The translations under genes were made by a program, and so were the position numbers. From Frankiales bacterium (lineage in GTDB: Bacteria > Actinomycetota > Actinomycetes > Mycobacteriales > Jatrophihabitantaceae), in NCBI GenBank assembly GCA_025966315.1, contig JAOPUZ010000072.1:57749-121748 (forward strand): DNA of 64,000 nt, given 5' to 3'. Numbering within the stretch: position 1 is the first letter of the stretch; each line of letters begins with the position of its first letter. Positions 28,266 to 36,288 of the stretch are shown here, piece after piece. The notes below the pieces were generated by a model, which had not been told where the DNA came from, did not search any database, and saw nothing but the letters and a program-made list of their open reading frames with translations.

Positions 28266-29288
28266 CTCGGCCGCAAGGCGAAGCTCGGACAGAAACTGAC
28301 GCGGACCGGATCCGTGCCAGTGACTGGCCGGCAGGCACAGTTCGGCCTGAAGTAACCAGTCGAGTTCGGTGTCGGTCAGCTTGCCCTGCAGGTCATCGAT
28401 GTCCTGCAGCAGGCCTCGTTTGGCGCCGGCTGGGTTGCGCAAGAAGTGGGCCACGTGGTCTGGGCAGCCGTTCGGGGGAGGGGTGCAGCCGCTTCCGAAG
28501 TACTGCTGAAACAGCCGGTTGAGGTGCGGAATGGGGTCGTCGCCATTCGCGGAATCGGTCGGCTGTAGTCGGTGGGCGAGGGCCGCCCAGCGCTCCATCG
28601 ACATCGCCGCGCGACCGCCTAGTTGGAGTAGCCAGTCGTCGTAGCTGAAGTCCCACGCCGCGGGCAGGACATCGAAACCGAGTTGCCTGATGACGAGGTC
28701 ATCGAGGGCGTCCTCAGACAGCCCGGAGCGCCGTACGAGGTCCGTCTCGTAAACGAGGCGAAGGCGCAATGACGGATTCTCCATGGAAAAGTGACTCACC
28801 GGGGCGAGCGCCTCTCGCTCGTAATCCTCAAACCATTCCTCGTGGAAGTACGCGCCTGCCAGCTGACTCAGTGCAGGTAGCTCTTGCCAATGGTCGGTCG
28901 GTCGCACCGTTCCTGTGCCGGGGGGCTCGACGTAGGAGTTGTGGACCCGGTATCCCTCACGTGCTTGGGGAAAGTGCCGAAGCAGCAGAAAGACCTGTGA
29001 TGAGTCCCCGCTCTCGTGGTCTCTAGGTCCGCAATACCAGCCCACAGGTTCAGCCATCCGATATCGAAGCACGAGCGGACCTTGGCCGTCGCTGAGCCAT
29101 GCGGCGACCCGGTCCCGGTAGTGGTACAGGGTTCGGTCGATCGACGTGTCGAGACATTGTCGATCAAAGTAGGTCGATGCCCGCGTTTTGGGGTTGAACC
29201 TCTCCGCCCGGTAGTCGGGATTGGCCACCGGACTCCAGTGCCGCTTTGGAGTGCGGCGCTTCTTGAGTAAACGCATCATTGAAGCCAC
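28257..29288 (-). CDS. Putative immunity protein: RNase A-like fold fused to two CdiI-type immunity repeats
   Basis: A 343-residue protein, third gene of the toxin unit. Residues ~35-122 align by eye with the C-terminal toxin domain of the gene two upstream: ASTYFDRQC against AISVFDDRR, then AAWLSDG, LRYRMAEPVGW, VFLLLRHFP and GYRVHNSY. The N-terminal His-bearing segment of that fold is missing. Residues ~137-224 and ~253-338 look like two copies of one immunity domain (LPALSQLAGAYFHEEW and IPHLNRLFQQYFGSG, each ending in a W/F-L-x-x-L helix). This resembles the contact-dependent inhibition immunity (CdiI_2-like) pattern. It may bind and block the RNase toxin. Domain names are from pattern recall, not a search. 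The start overlaps the preceding immunity gene by 13 bases. Confidence 0.65.
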   Translation of the reverse strand: MASMMRLLKKRRTPKRHWSPVANPDYRAERFNPKTRASTYFDRQCLDTSIDRTLYHYRDRVAAWLSDGQGPLVLRYRMAEPVGWYCGPRDHESGDSSQVFLLLRHFPQAREGYRVHNSYVEPPGTGTVRPTDHWQELPALSQLAGAYFHEEWFEDYEREALAPVSHFSMENPSLRLRLVYETDLVRRSGLSEDALDDLVIRQLGFDVLPAAWDFSYDDWLLQLGGRAAMSMERWAALAHRLQPTDSANGDDPIPHLNRLFQQYFGSGCTPPPNGCPDHVAHFLRNPAGAKRGLLQDIDDLQGKLTDTELDWLLQAELCLPASHWHGSGPRQFLSELRLAAEQS

Positions 29289-29932
29289 GCCGGTGGCGAG
29301 CCGATCTCCCGGATGGTCTGTCTTGTCAGCTCAAGCCACTCGCGACGCGTCATGCCGAGCTTGGCTGCGTCGTAGGAGATCTCGAGTTCCTCAAGCTTAC
29401 TCGTTAGTTCCTCGTCGCTGAGTTCGAGCAAGATTCCGAGCTGCCAATCGACTTCGCCGATTTCATCAAAGAACTCCAGCGCTGCCCGCTCGATGGCCTC
29501 GACCGTTGTCGCGGAAACTTTCCCGTCACCAACGAGATCCGTGTCTCCCAGCAATACCTGGACCGCTAATAGACGATGATCATTGGCGACCTTCTGCAGA
29601 GGGAGATAGTCGAATCGTGTAGGTAGGTCGGACTCTAACTTCTCTACGATTTGATCGCGAAGCCAGCCAAGCCAATCGGCGGCGTTGTTGTCCGACTCAG
29701 ACGTGGAACCGCCAATATACACACGCCTCGACTCGAGCGCGGCGCGCAAACCCCCCCGCGCGTAGTGAACTAGCAGAGCGTCGAGTTCGTCCAAAAGCTT
29801 TGCGGCTACTCCACGATTGTCCCGCAAAAACGTATCGACAACGTCGTCTTCGGTTCCGAACGCTTCACGAAAATGCTCCATGAAGTACCTGCTACTCAGA
29901 TATCGAAGCACGGGGTACTTGACCTCGACCAT
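29276..29932 (-). CDS. Putative immunity protein for the RNase A-like toxin
   Basis: A 218-residue acidic, helix-rich protein directly behind the toxin gene (27-bp gap) on the same strand, the usual immunity position. Its N-terminus (YPVLRYLSSRYFMEHF, then VVDTFLRDNRGVAAKLLDEL) resembles the CdiI_2-type immunity repeats of the next gene, and the last ~45 residues (SDEELTSKLEEL, REWLELTRQTI) match the end of that domain; a ~110-residue insert lies between. AGAAAGGA lies about 10 bases before ATG 29932. Base composition is less GC-rich than the surroundings. Function is inferred from position and pattern. Confidence 0.6.
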   Translation of the reverse strand: MVEVKYPVLRYLSSRYFMEHFREAFGTEDDVVDTFLRDNRGVAAKLLDELDALLVHYARGGLRAALESRRVYIGGSTSESDNNAADWLGWLRDQIVEKLESDLPTRFDYLPLQKVANDHRLLAVQVLLGDTDLVGDGKVSATTVEAIERAALEFFDEIGEVDWQLGILLELSDEELTSKLEELEISYDAAKLGMTRREWLELTRQTIREIGSPPAWLQ

Positions 29933-29959
29933 TGGTGTATATCCTTTCTTCCGTGCATT

Positions 29960-31285
29960 CTAGATATCAAGAAAAGTCGTAACGATTCGAAAACCGACGG
30001 GTGAATCCGGGTGCTTCTCAAGCAACATGACCACGGTGGATGCGGGCACCACATCAGGTGCACCCTTGATGTGAACCCTTCCGGCCGGTCGGCCTAGCGG
30101 ATAACGAATCTCGGTCGCTTGCTTGCTTCCCTTCAAGAAGTTACAAACTTTTGTCTCCTTACCGACGAGGGCTCTCATCGCACTATCCTCGATCGCGCGC
30201 CGGTCATCGAAAACAGAGATGGCAGCAAGCTTGGGTTCCGTCTTCCGTCGGGCCCAAATCGACTTATCGGTTATGTCTACATGCTTTAGCAATGAGTGCC
30301 CGTCAGCCTGAGCCTCGTGGTAAGCCATCCCACCCCCCGGGGCTAGGAGGCTGACATCGCTACTTCCTGTCGCGATGATCCCACGGGCATGTTTAACAGT
30401 CTCGGCATAGAGGGCGATTTGCTCAGTCGTTGCAGCTTTGCCGAGCGTGAGGGCTTTGCCGAGTTTGGCGCCACCGACGGGGACGGCGCCGAGGGCGTCG
30501 CCGGCGAGGCTTTTCCAACCGACCCCTTGTTCGCCGTGCATTGCGCGGTCGGCGTCGATGAGTAGCTTCGCTGCAGCGGCGACCACGACGACGCCCCATA
30601 CGACGGCTGCCGCGGGCGGACAAACAAAATCCAGGACCATAGCGACGGCAGACAAATCGTTGACGAGCGCGCCGCACGCGCCAGAGAAGGTGGCGAGCGA
30701 GGGATGTTCGGCGAAGGCGACGAAAGGGTGTGCCAGCCCAGCCGCCCAGTGACCGACCCTTGTCCAGCCCGAACGGTGCGGATCTAGCCCAGGCGGCGTG
30801 GATGTCCAGACTCGGATCAGCTGATCGCGGGCGGTCTGCAGGGCCTCCAATTCGCATTGGAACTGGGCGACGAGCGCTTGGCTGACGGGGTCGCTGTCGG
30901 TGACCTGCGCGCCCGAGGCTGGCTGGCTCTGCTTCTGGGTGCTGAGTTGCTGGCGCAGTTGGCTCAATCGGTTGGTCGATCCAGACAGCGTCAGTGCGTA
31001 GTTGGCGGCGGCAGCGGCGCAGTCATCAAGCCAGTTCGCGGTCGGGACAGTGACCGCGATGATGCCGTTCATCGATTCGATGCAGGAGGTAGCGGCGATT
31101 CCGTGCCAGCCGGCTACACCGCCGCTGCTAATGGCGTTACTGATCCCGCGGACGGTGTCGGCAGTGTCGGCGCACCACGCGCCGAGGGCACGGACGCGAT
31201 CTGATTCATCGGTCGGTATCCCCCCGTGTAGGAAGGGCTCGATCACCGCGACGTGGTCGGAGGCGAAGGTGGTACGGGACGACAT
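29960..31285 (-). CDS. WXG-type secreted polymorphic toxin with bacterial RNase A-like C-terminus
   Basis: A 441-residue protein. The N-terminal ~110 residues are helical with a W-H-G motif at 60-62, like WXG/LXG substrates of type VII secretion. A coiled coil (about 100-160) and a long hydrophobic stretch (about 205-240) follow. The last ~125 residues (from 317) match the bacterial RNase A-like toxin fold: GHSLLKHVDITDKSIWAR, with candidate catalytic His330 and His335, then AAISVFDDRRAIE, a GRPAGRV turn, VVMLLEKHPDS and a final RIVTTF strand with Thr. Such domains occur at the ends of CdiA and other polymorphic toxins and cleave RNA. No ESX genes are in the window. The 3' half is less GC-rich than its neighbours. 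Confidence 0.75.
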   Translation of the reverse strand: MSSRTTFASDHVAVIEPFLHGGIPTDESDRVRALGAWCADTADTVRGISNAISSGGVAGWHGIAATSCIESMNGIIAVTVPTANWLDDCAAAAANYALTLSGSTNRLSQLRQQLSTQKQSQPASGAQVTDSDPVSQALVAQFQCELEALQTARDQLIRVWTSTPPGLDPHRSGWTRVGHWAAGLAHPFVAFAEHPSLATFSGACGALVNDLSAVAMVLDFVCPPAAAVVWGVVVVAAAAKLLIDADRAMHGEQGVGWKSLAGDALGAVPVGGAKLGKALTLGKAATTEQIALYAETVKHARGIIATGSSDVSLLAPGGGMAYHEAQADGHSLLKHVDITDKSIWARRKTEPKLAAISVFDDRRAIEDSAMRALVGKETKVCNFLKGSKQATEIRYPLGRPAGRVHIKGAPDVVPASTVVMLLEKHPDSPVGFRIVTTFLDI

Positions 31286-31324
31286 GACGCCAAACGCTAG
31301 AGGCTGTCGCGACCTGAAAGAGCT

Positions 31325-31396
31325 TTATCCACAGGCTCAATCTCGATCGGCATTGACTTGGGTCTAACGGCCTATTCGGGCTCGGGGTTATCCACA
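31325..31396 (+). other. Two perfect TTATCCACA (DnaA-box) sites in the toxin/lipoprotein intergenic region
   Basis: TTATCCACA occurs at 31325-31333 and 31388-31396, same orientation, 63 bp apart, in the ~190-bp gap between the divergent toxin and lipoprotein genes. Both match the DnaA-box consensus exactly. No dnaA, dnaN or parAB genes are nearby, so this is not oriC. Confidence 0.6.
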
Positions 31397-31478
31397 GAAC
31401 GCTTCCCGCGGCGATGATGTCGCGTCGGCGTATGTGAAGATTCTCGCCATGCCCGCGCCGCAATGCCGCTTACATCTT

Positions 31479-32129
31479 ATGAGGAGGTCGGCTGTTTCCC
31501 TAGTCTCGATAGGGCTGATCTCGGTGGCTATCGCGGCGTGCGGAGGGCCGAAACAGCCGGTGTCCGAACCGAGCGACCCGCTTCTGCTCAACACGATCAG
31601 CGCACCTGCACCGACGCCGACGAGCACGCCCACATCCGGTGCCATCTCGACCACTCTGCCGGCGGATGTGCCAACCCGTGCCGACAATCCCAACAAGCCG
31701 GGCGAGAAACCACCCCTACCGCCAGCGCAAGCCACGGGTCCACTGGGGGCTCAAGGGTTCGCTCGGTTCTATATGCAGACCAACGACTGGGCATACGCAA
31801 CCGGAAGCACCACCTACATGAATCACTACTTCCGTCCGAGCTGCGTTGAATGTAAGAGTCTACGAGACGCAGTGGACCGCGCGACGCGTTTGCACCGAAG
31901 ACTGATCGGCTACCGGGTGAAGGTCAAGTCGGTCCAGTCGGTCGGCGATGTTGACCAAACACTTCGCCAATCTGTGCTGGTGTCCTACGACACGACCTCC
32001 GGTGAGGTGGTCGACGAGCATGACAAATTCGTAACAGGAACGCCTGCAATTCAGAACTCTGCTGATCAACTTGATCTAGCTTGGACCGCTAGCGGATGGG
32101 TTGTCGTGCGAGGTACCCCGATCCGATGA
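31479..32129 (+). CDS. DUF6318-like lipoprotein
   Basis: A 216-residue secreted lipoprotein: basic start (MRRSAVSLV), hydrophobic core, and lipobox IAAC. A Pro/Thr/Ser-rich linker follows, then a domain (about 100-210) with GFARFYMQTNDWAYATG and a CVEC pair near residue 130, which I associate with the DUF6318 family of actinobacterial lipoproteins; function unknown. ATG 31479 is chosen because the signal peptide starts there; ATG 31449 would add ten residues. It overlaps the next gene by ATGA and is divergent from the toxin. Confidence 0.72.
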   Translation: MRRSAVSLVSIGLISVAIAACGGPKQPVSEPSDPLLLNTISAPAPTPTSTPTSGAISTTLPADVPTRADNPNKPGEKPPLPPAQATGPLGAQGFARFYMQTNDWAYATGSTTYMNHYFRPSCVECKSLRDAVDRATRLHRRLIGYRVKVKSVQSVGDVDQTLRQSVLVSYDTTSGEVVDEHDKFVTGTPAIQNSADQLDLAWTASGWVVVRGTPIR

Positions 32130-33052
32130 AGATCTTCGCCTGGGCGTCGCGCTGCATGGTTCTAAGTGTTGGGGTGCTCTGCTCCAGCTTGGTGCTCGTA
32201 AGCACGTCATCCGTCGCGCTTGCACGCCCACTGCTTCCCATGGCGACGACGGGAGCTGCCTGTCAGCTCGACGCCGATGACCAGGTCGGCACCGTCGTGC
32301 GTGGCGTTTTGGTGAGTGGATCATGCGTCTCGAGGTCCTTAATCCGATCAGACTCGGGGGCCTCGGCACAGCCATCGGTGCCGACTCGGGTCGTCGACTG
32401 TGGTGTTGTGGCCAACGGCCATGACGACCGGTGGAATGTCGCTCAGTGCGGAGGCCAGTACCAGATCTGTGCCGACCCAATTGCTCGACAGCCATATGAC
32501 GCCTTCGGCATGCAGACCCAGAACACTGCCACCGGGCAATGGGTGATTGCGGATGTCTGGTGCCCTACGGCCGCGACGCCGACACCCGATCCCGACACCC
32601 TGCGGCAACAAGCGCTACGCCTCGTGCCCGCATTGCCGGTTCAGATCAGCCCACCCGACAACGGGCTGGTCAACCTCGAGAACATTCTGTCCAACCCGAC
32701 CACGATGACGCGACAAGTTGCGCCAGCCACGGTGCTCGGTCAGACGGTGCATCTCCGCCTGAAATTCCACCACGCTACCTGGACCTACGGAGATGACAGT
32801 GACTCCGAGACCACAAGAGATCCGGGCCAGCCTTACGACCAGATCCATCACCCTTGCGGCACGCTGAAATGCCCTGATTACTTCGGGCACACCTACACGC
32901 GACCCGGCACCTACACGCTGACAACGACGATCACCTGGATAGTCGACTACACCCTGGACAACGCGACGTGGTCGACACTCGGGCAACTCGACGGCCCAAC
33001 CACGAAGCACACCACTCATATCCGTGCAGCCCATGCCCAACTCGTGCCTTAA
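32126..33052 (+). CDS. Secreted protein with PKD-like domain
   Basis: A 308-residue exported protein. The signal peptide spans about 1-35 (basic MKIFAWASRC, hydrophobic core, cleavage near VALA-RP). The middle is Cys-rich (CQLDADD, CVSRS, CGVVANG, CGGQYQICADP). The C-terminal ~120 residues look like a PKD-type beta domain: WTYGDD, then HTYTRPGTYTLTTTITW. Proteins of this layout are common in actinobacteria and uncharacterised. ATG 32126 overlaps the lipoprotein stop, so the two are translationally coupled. It is convergent with the MpaB gene. Confidence 0.7.
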   Translation: MKIFAWASRCMVLSVGVLCSSLVLVSTSSVALARPLLPMATTGAACQLDADDQVGTVVRGVLVSGSCVSRSLIRSDSGASAQPSVPTRVVDCGVVANGHDDRWNVAQCGGQYQICADPIARQPYDAFGMQTQNTATGQWVIADVWCPTAATPTPDPDTLRQQALRLVPALPVQISPPDNGLVNLENILSNPTTMTRQVAPATVLGQTVHLRLKFHHATWTYGDDSDSETTRDPGQPYDQIHHPCGTLKCPDYFGHTYTRPGTYTLTTTITWIVDYTLDNATWSTLGQLDGPTTKHTTHIRAAHAQLVP

Positions 33053-33069
33053 CCGCCCTGAATCCGCTT

Positions 33070-34008
33070 CTAACCGGCTGGCCGCCCCGAGGAGGTTGCA
33101 GCCGACGGCGCTGCGGATGGCTCGGCGGCTGATGGTGGCGGCGACATTGCCCAGCGAATCGTTCGCACCACACCCGAACCGGCAGCCCGAACCACGGTCC
33201 GCTCCGAGACCGGCAAGTACGGCAACCGCAGTGGCCATCGCGCCCACCGTGGCAGCAACGCGACCGACGCGGCGCCGAGCACTGAGTACGGAACGCGGGC
33301 CGCCAACGGAAGTGGCGGCTGCAACAACAGGAAGCGGGCCGCATCGCGGGCCGCCTCGGTACCGGACAACTCAGGCCTAAATGCTGCGAGCTGCTCGGCC
33401 AGTTCGGCTCGGTTCGTCGGGGGTCGCAGGACGCCCAGCTTGCGGGCGACGAAGGCGGACTGAGCGACGTACTCGTCCTGGTCGGCGACATTCAACGGCT
33501 GCGCGCCGTACCGCGTATGTGCCCGCAGAAAGCTGTCTACCTCAGCGACATGCACCCAGGCCAACAGATGCGGGTCACTCGCCGTGTAAGGACGGCCGTC
33601 CTCAGCCACGCCGCGTACCCGTTCGTGGATCGACCGAACCCGAGCAACCATCTGTTCAGCGTCGTCCGCCAGACCGAAGGTGGTCGCCGCCAGATAGTGA
33701 CTGGTGCGCTGCAGACGACCCCAGGGGTCTCCGCGATATCCCGAGTGTCCGGCGACCCCCGCCATGGCCAGCGGATGCAGGGACTGCAACAGCAGTGCCC
33801 GCAATCCACCCACAAACATCGACGCGTCACCGTGCACCTGACGAATTGGACTACCTTCGTCGAACCAGCGCGGTCCTTCGGGGCGGTGGATTCGCTGTGC
33901 CCGCGAAGGACCCTCGTCGCCGGCTACTTTCGCAAATAATTCCCGTCCTATCCGCTGCCGTACGGAGGACACGCCGGGAAGTTCGCTCAGCTCGAGACCG
34001 AAGACCAT
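33070..34008 (-). CDS. MpaB-type oxygenase family protein (DUF2236)
   Basis: A 312-residue DUF2236 protein, the family that includes the fungal oxygenase MpaB and rubber oxygenase Lcp relatives, which bind heme b through a His. Conserved segments: VHGDASMFVGGLRALLLQSLHPLAMAG (here in pieces; with its His), RGDPWGRLQRTSHYLAATTFG, and HLLAWVHVAEVDSFL. A Ser/Pro/Ala-rich tail ends the protein. ATG 34008 (MVFGLELSELPG) is preferred to the frame start at 34137, which overlaps DedA. The substrate is unknown. Confidence 0.82.
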   Translation of the reverse strand: MVFGLELSELPGVSSVRQRIGRELFAKVAGDEGPSRAQRIHRPEGPRWFDEGSPIRQVHGDASMFVGGLRALLLQSLHPLAMAGVAGHSGYRGDPWGRLQRTSHYLAATTFGLADDAEQMVARVRSIHERVRGVAEDGRPYTASDPHLLAWVHVAEVDSFLRAHTRYGAQPLNVADQDEYVAQSAFVARKLGVLRPPTNRAELAEQLAAFRPELSGTEAARDAARFLLLQPPLPLAARVPYSVLGAASVALLPRWARWPLRLPYLPVSERTVVRAAGSGVVRTIRWAMSPPPSAAEPSAAPSAATSSGRPAG

Positions 34009-34048
34009 GTATCCAGTCTGCCTCGCCGACGGTGCTCGGCGTATTGGA

Positions 34049-34717
34049 TCAGCGCTCCTCGAGCTCCGAGCGGGATGGCGATGGTTTGCGGCCGCGCCAC
34101 CAATGCACCGCCGAGGGCAGCAAAGACAACACCACAACTACGACCAGGACTGGATCGATCAGGGGTTCGACCGTTTTTCGCACGAACTCGATGTGACCGA
34201 GCCAATAGCCGAGCAGGAGCACTCCATCTGCCCAGATGATGCCGCCGATGATCGAGAACGTCAGATACAGATCGAAACGCATTCGGCTGACCCCGGCCAT
34301 CACAGTGGCGACGGTTCGTACGACCGGGACGAAGCGGGCCAGAATAATGGTGGCCGGGCCGAATTTTTCGAAGAACGCCTGCGAGCGGGTCACGTACTCC
34401 GGCTTGAACATTCTGGAGTTCGGTCGATCGAATACCTTCGGCCCGACCGTCCGTCCAATCCAATAGCCGGTGACGTTGCCGACTACGGCCGCGACGGGAA
34501 GCAGAACCAGCAAGGCCGGCATAGAGATGTGGATTTCGCCAACCGCGAGTAGCAGCCCAGCAGAGAAGAGGAGCGTGTCACCCGGCAGGAAGAAGCCGAT
34601 GAGCAAACCGCACTCGGCGAAGATGATCAACAGCAATCCGGCCAAGCCGTAGGAGTCGAGTAGATGGGTCGGGTCGATCGGGTTGGCCAAAACCTGCGCG
34701 GCCAGCGCGTGCGTCAT
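34049..34717 (-). CDS. DedA family membrane protein
   Basis: A 222-residue DedA/SNARE-associated membrane protein. Members scramble or flip undecaprenyl phosphate or other lipids and support membrane potential. Signature segments: FAECGLLIGFFLPGDTLLFSAG, VGNVTGYWIGRTVG, the FEKFGPATIILARFVPVVRT stretch with the conserved Arg pair, and GIIWADGVLLLGYWLG. ATG 34717 (MTHALAAQV) is chosen over ATG 34768. It lies 40 bp upstream of the MpaB gene on the same strand and is probably co-transcribed with it. Confidence 0.9.
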   Translation of the reverse strand: MTHALAAQVLANPIDPTHLLDSYGLAGLLLIIFAECGLLIGFFLPGDTLLFSAGLLLAVGEIHISMPALLVLLPVAAVVGNVTGYWIGRTVGPKVFDRPNSRMFKPEYVTRSQAFFEKFGPATIILARFVPVVRTVATVMAGVSRMRFDLYLTFSIIGGIIWADGVLLLGYWLGHIEFVRKTVEPLIDPVLVVVVVLSLLPSAVHWWRGRKPSPSRSELEER

Positions 34718-34846
34718 GGGCGTGAAGTCTACGGATACACACCGTGGTCGTCCTGAGTTTGCGCACATGACGCGACGCGCCAGCCCACAGGAAGTGGACA
34801 GACTTGCCGCAGGCTCTGCTCAGCGGTTCGCCGCATCCTTGTAGCC

Positions 34847-35173
34847 ATGATCAGTCCGCAGGCCCCTCATCCTGTAGGCCGGCGCGCCTCAGCCGGTGTG
34901 CAAAGCCGCATTCGAGCGATCATCGGAGCGACGTTCGTCGCGAGCGTGGCCAGCCTTGGATTCTTCGCGCATCAAGCCGCCGACGTCACCGACGCTGGTG
35001 CCTCAAGCACAGCCAACGACGCGGGAAGCACCTCAGCGGCTTCGTCGGATTCGACGTCAGCGACAACCACGCCGACCGCCAGCGCGACCAGCAACAGCAA
35101 CAGCAACAACAACGGCATCGTAAGCGGCGACACCTCGGCCCAAACCAGCGACGGCGGGAGCAACGGATCATGA
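34847..35173 (+). CDS. Small secreted or anchored Ser/Thr-rich protein, first gene of redox operon
   Basis: A 108-residue protein: basic N-terminus, one hydrophobic helix (AIIGATFVASVASLGFFA, about 24-41), then a low-complexity Ser/Thr/Asn/Asp tail with no further domain. It begins a five-gene run in which every junction overlaps, and its stop overlaps the ApbE start (ATGA). In related clusters this place is often taken by a small FMN_bind protein that ApbE flavinylates; no FMN_bind domain is seen here, only a short AGAS motif just outside the helix. Its role is unknown. Confidence 0.65.
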   Translation: MISPQAPHPVGRRASAGVQSRIRAIIGATFVASVASLGFFAHQAADVTDAGASSTANDAGSTSAASSDSTSATTTPTASATSNSNSNNNGIVSGDTSAQTSDGGSNGS

Positions 35174-36288
35174 CGATCACCGTGACAAGTCGGCCCGGCG
35201 CTAAACCGTCCGCGATCACCGACATCCCGGAGCTGCCGGCACCGAGTCGTACCTGGACCGACTGGAGTTGCCGGGTGCGGCTGGCGATGTCGGATCCGTC
35301 CCGGCTGCCGGAGGCGACCGACGACCTAATGGTCTTGATGGCCCAAATTTCCAGTGCTGCCAGCCGCTTCGACACAACAAGCGAGCTGAGCATGAGCAAC
35401 CGCGCGGACGGACGACGCCTGCCGATCAGTGACACGCTGGTCGATCTCGTCGGCGCCGCTGTCACCGCCGCAAGCGAGACCGACGGACTGGTCGATCCCA
35501 CCGTGGGACTGGACCTGATCGACATCGGTTACGACCGGGACATATCGCTGGTGCGGGCGGACCTGAAAACCCCAGCCGGCGCGGAAACGCCAGCCGGCGC
35601 GGAAACGCCAGCCAACGCGGAACCGTTGGCCAACGGTAAGACGCCGGCGACAACGAATTCGCCGGCCAGCGTCAACGCGATCGACGCGATCGACATCGCG
35701 GCCACGCCGCACACGAGCTGGCGCGACATCGAACTGGTTGGCCAGTCCCTGCGACTTCCGCCCGGATGCGCACTGGACCTGGGCGCCACCGCCAAGGCGT
35801 ACACCGCCGATCTCGCGGCACAGCAACTAAGCGAGCGGTACGGCTGCCCGGTGCTCGTGGAAATCGGCGGCGACGTGGCCGTGGCCGGTCAGCGCGATTG
35901 GCGCCTGCGGGTTGCCGAACACGAAGGTGGTCCCGCTCAGCATGTCATCCTCAGTCGCGGCGGGCTGGCCACTTCGACCACGACGGTTCGACGGTGGTCA
36001 CACCACGGTCAGCCCGTGCATCACATCATCGATCCCCGTACCGGACGTCCCGCCAACGGTCCCTGGCGAACCGTCACCGTTGCGGCCGAATCGACGCTGC
36101 GCGCCAACACGTGTACGACCGCCGCCATCGTTCTCGGTGACGGCGCGGTGCCGTGGCTGCGCGCTCAGAATGTGGCCGCCCGGCTGGTCAGTGACAGCGG
36201 CCAGATCGTCGTGCTGAACGGCTGGCCACGGCCCGTCTCGCCCGCTCGTCCGACTGTTCCCGCGCGGCGAAGCGCAAGCGCATGCTGA
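35170..36288 (+). CDS. apbE: FAD:protein FMN transferase (ApbE)
   Basis: ApbE attaches FMN covalently to a Thr/Ser of target proteins on the outer face of the membrane. The 372 residues show SRFDTTSELSMSN (F-D-x-x-x-S-E-L), LVDPTVGLDL, GCALDLGATAKAYTADLAAQ, VEIGGDVAVAG and HHIIDPRTGRPA, where the Asp binds Mg2+. A repeat-coded insert (TPAGAE units) lies at about 132-165. No signal peptide is evident. ATG 35170 overlaps the previous stop; the longer frame to 34804 is not coding in that part. It is second in the redox operon, and its FMN acceptor is not obvious in the window. Confidence 0.9.
   Translation: MTITVTSRPGAKPSAITDIPELPAPSRTWTDWSCRVRLAMSDPSRLPEATDDLMVLMAQISSAASRFDTTSELSMSNRADGRRLPISDTLVDLVGAAVTAASETDGLVDPTVGLDLIDIGYDRDISLVRADLKTPAGAETPAGAETPANAEPLANGKTPATTNSPASVNAIDAIDIAATPHTSWRDIELVGQSLRLPPGCALDLGATAKAYTADLAAQQLSERYGCPVLVEIGGDVAVAGQRDWRLRVAEHEGGPAQHVILSRGGLATSTTTVRRWSHHGQPVHHIIDPRTGRPANGPWRTVTVAAESTLRANTCTTAAIVLGDGAVPWLRAQNVAARLVSDSGQIVVLNGWPRPVSPARPTVPARRSASAC
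35569..35622 (+). repeat. Three 18-bp repeats inside apbE
   Basis: ACGCCAGCCGGCGCGGAA-type units at 35569-35586, 35587-35604 and 35605-35622, in frame, coding Thr-Pro-Ala-Gly-Ala-Glu. They sit in a loop absent from most ApbE proteins. Confidence 0.88.

Noticed and set aside
31325..31396. Possible chromosomal origin because of the DnaA boxes
   Set aside because: Only two boxes, no AT-rich unwinding stretch, and none of dnaA, dnaN, gyrB, rpmH or parAB nearby.
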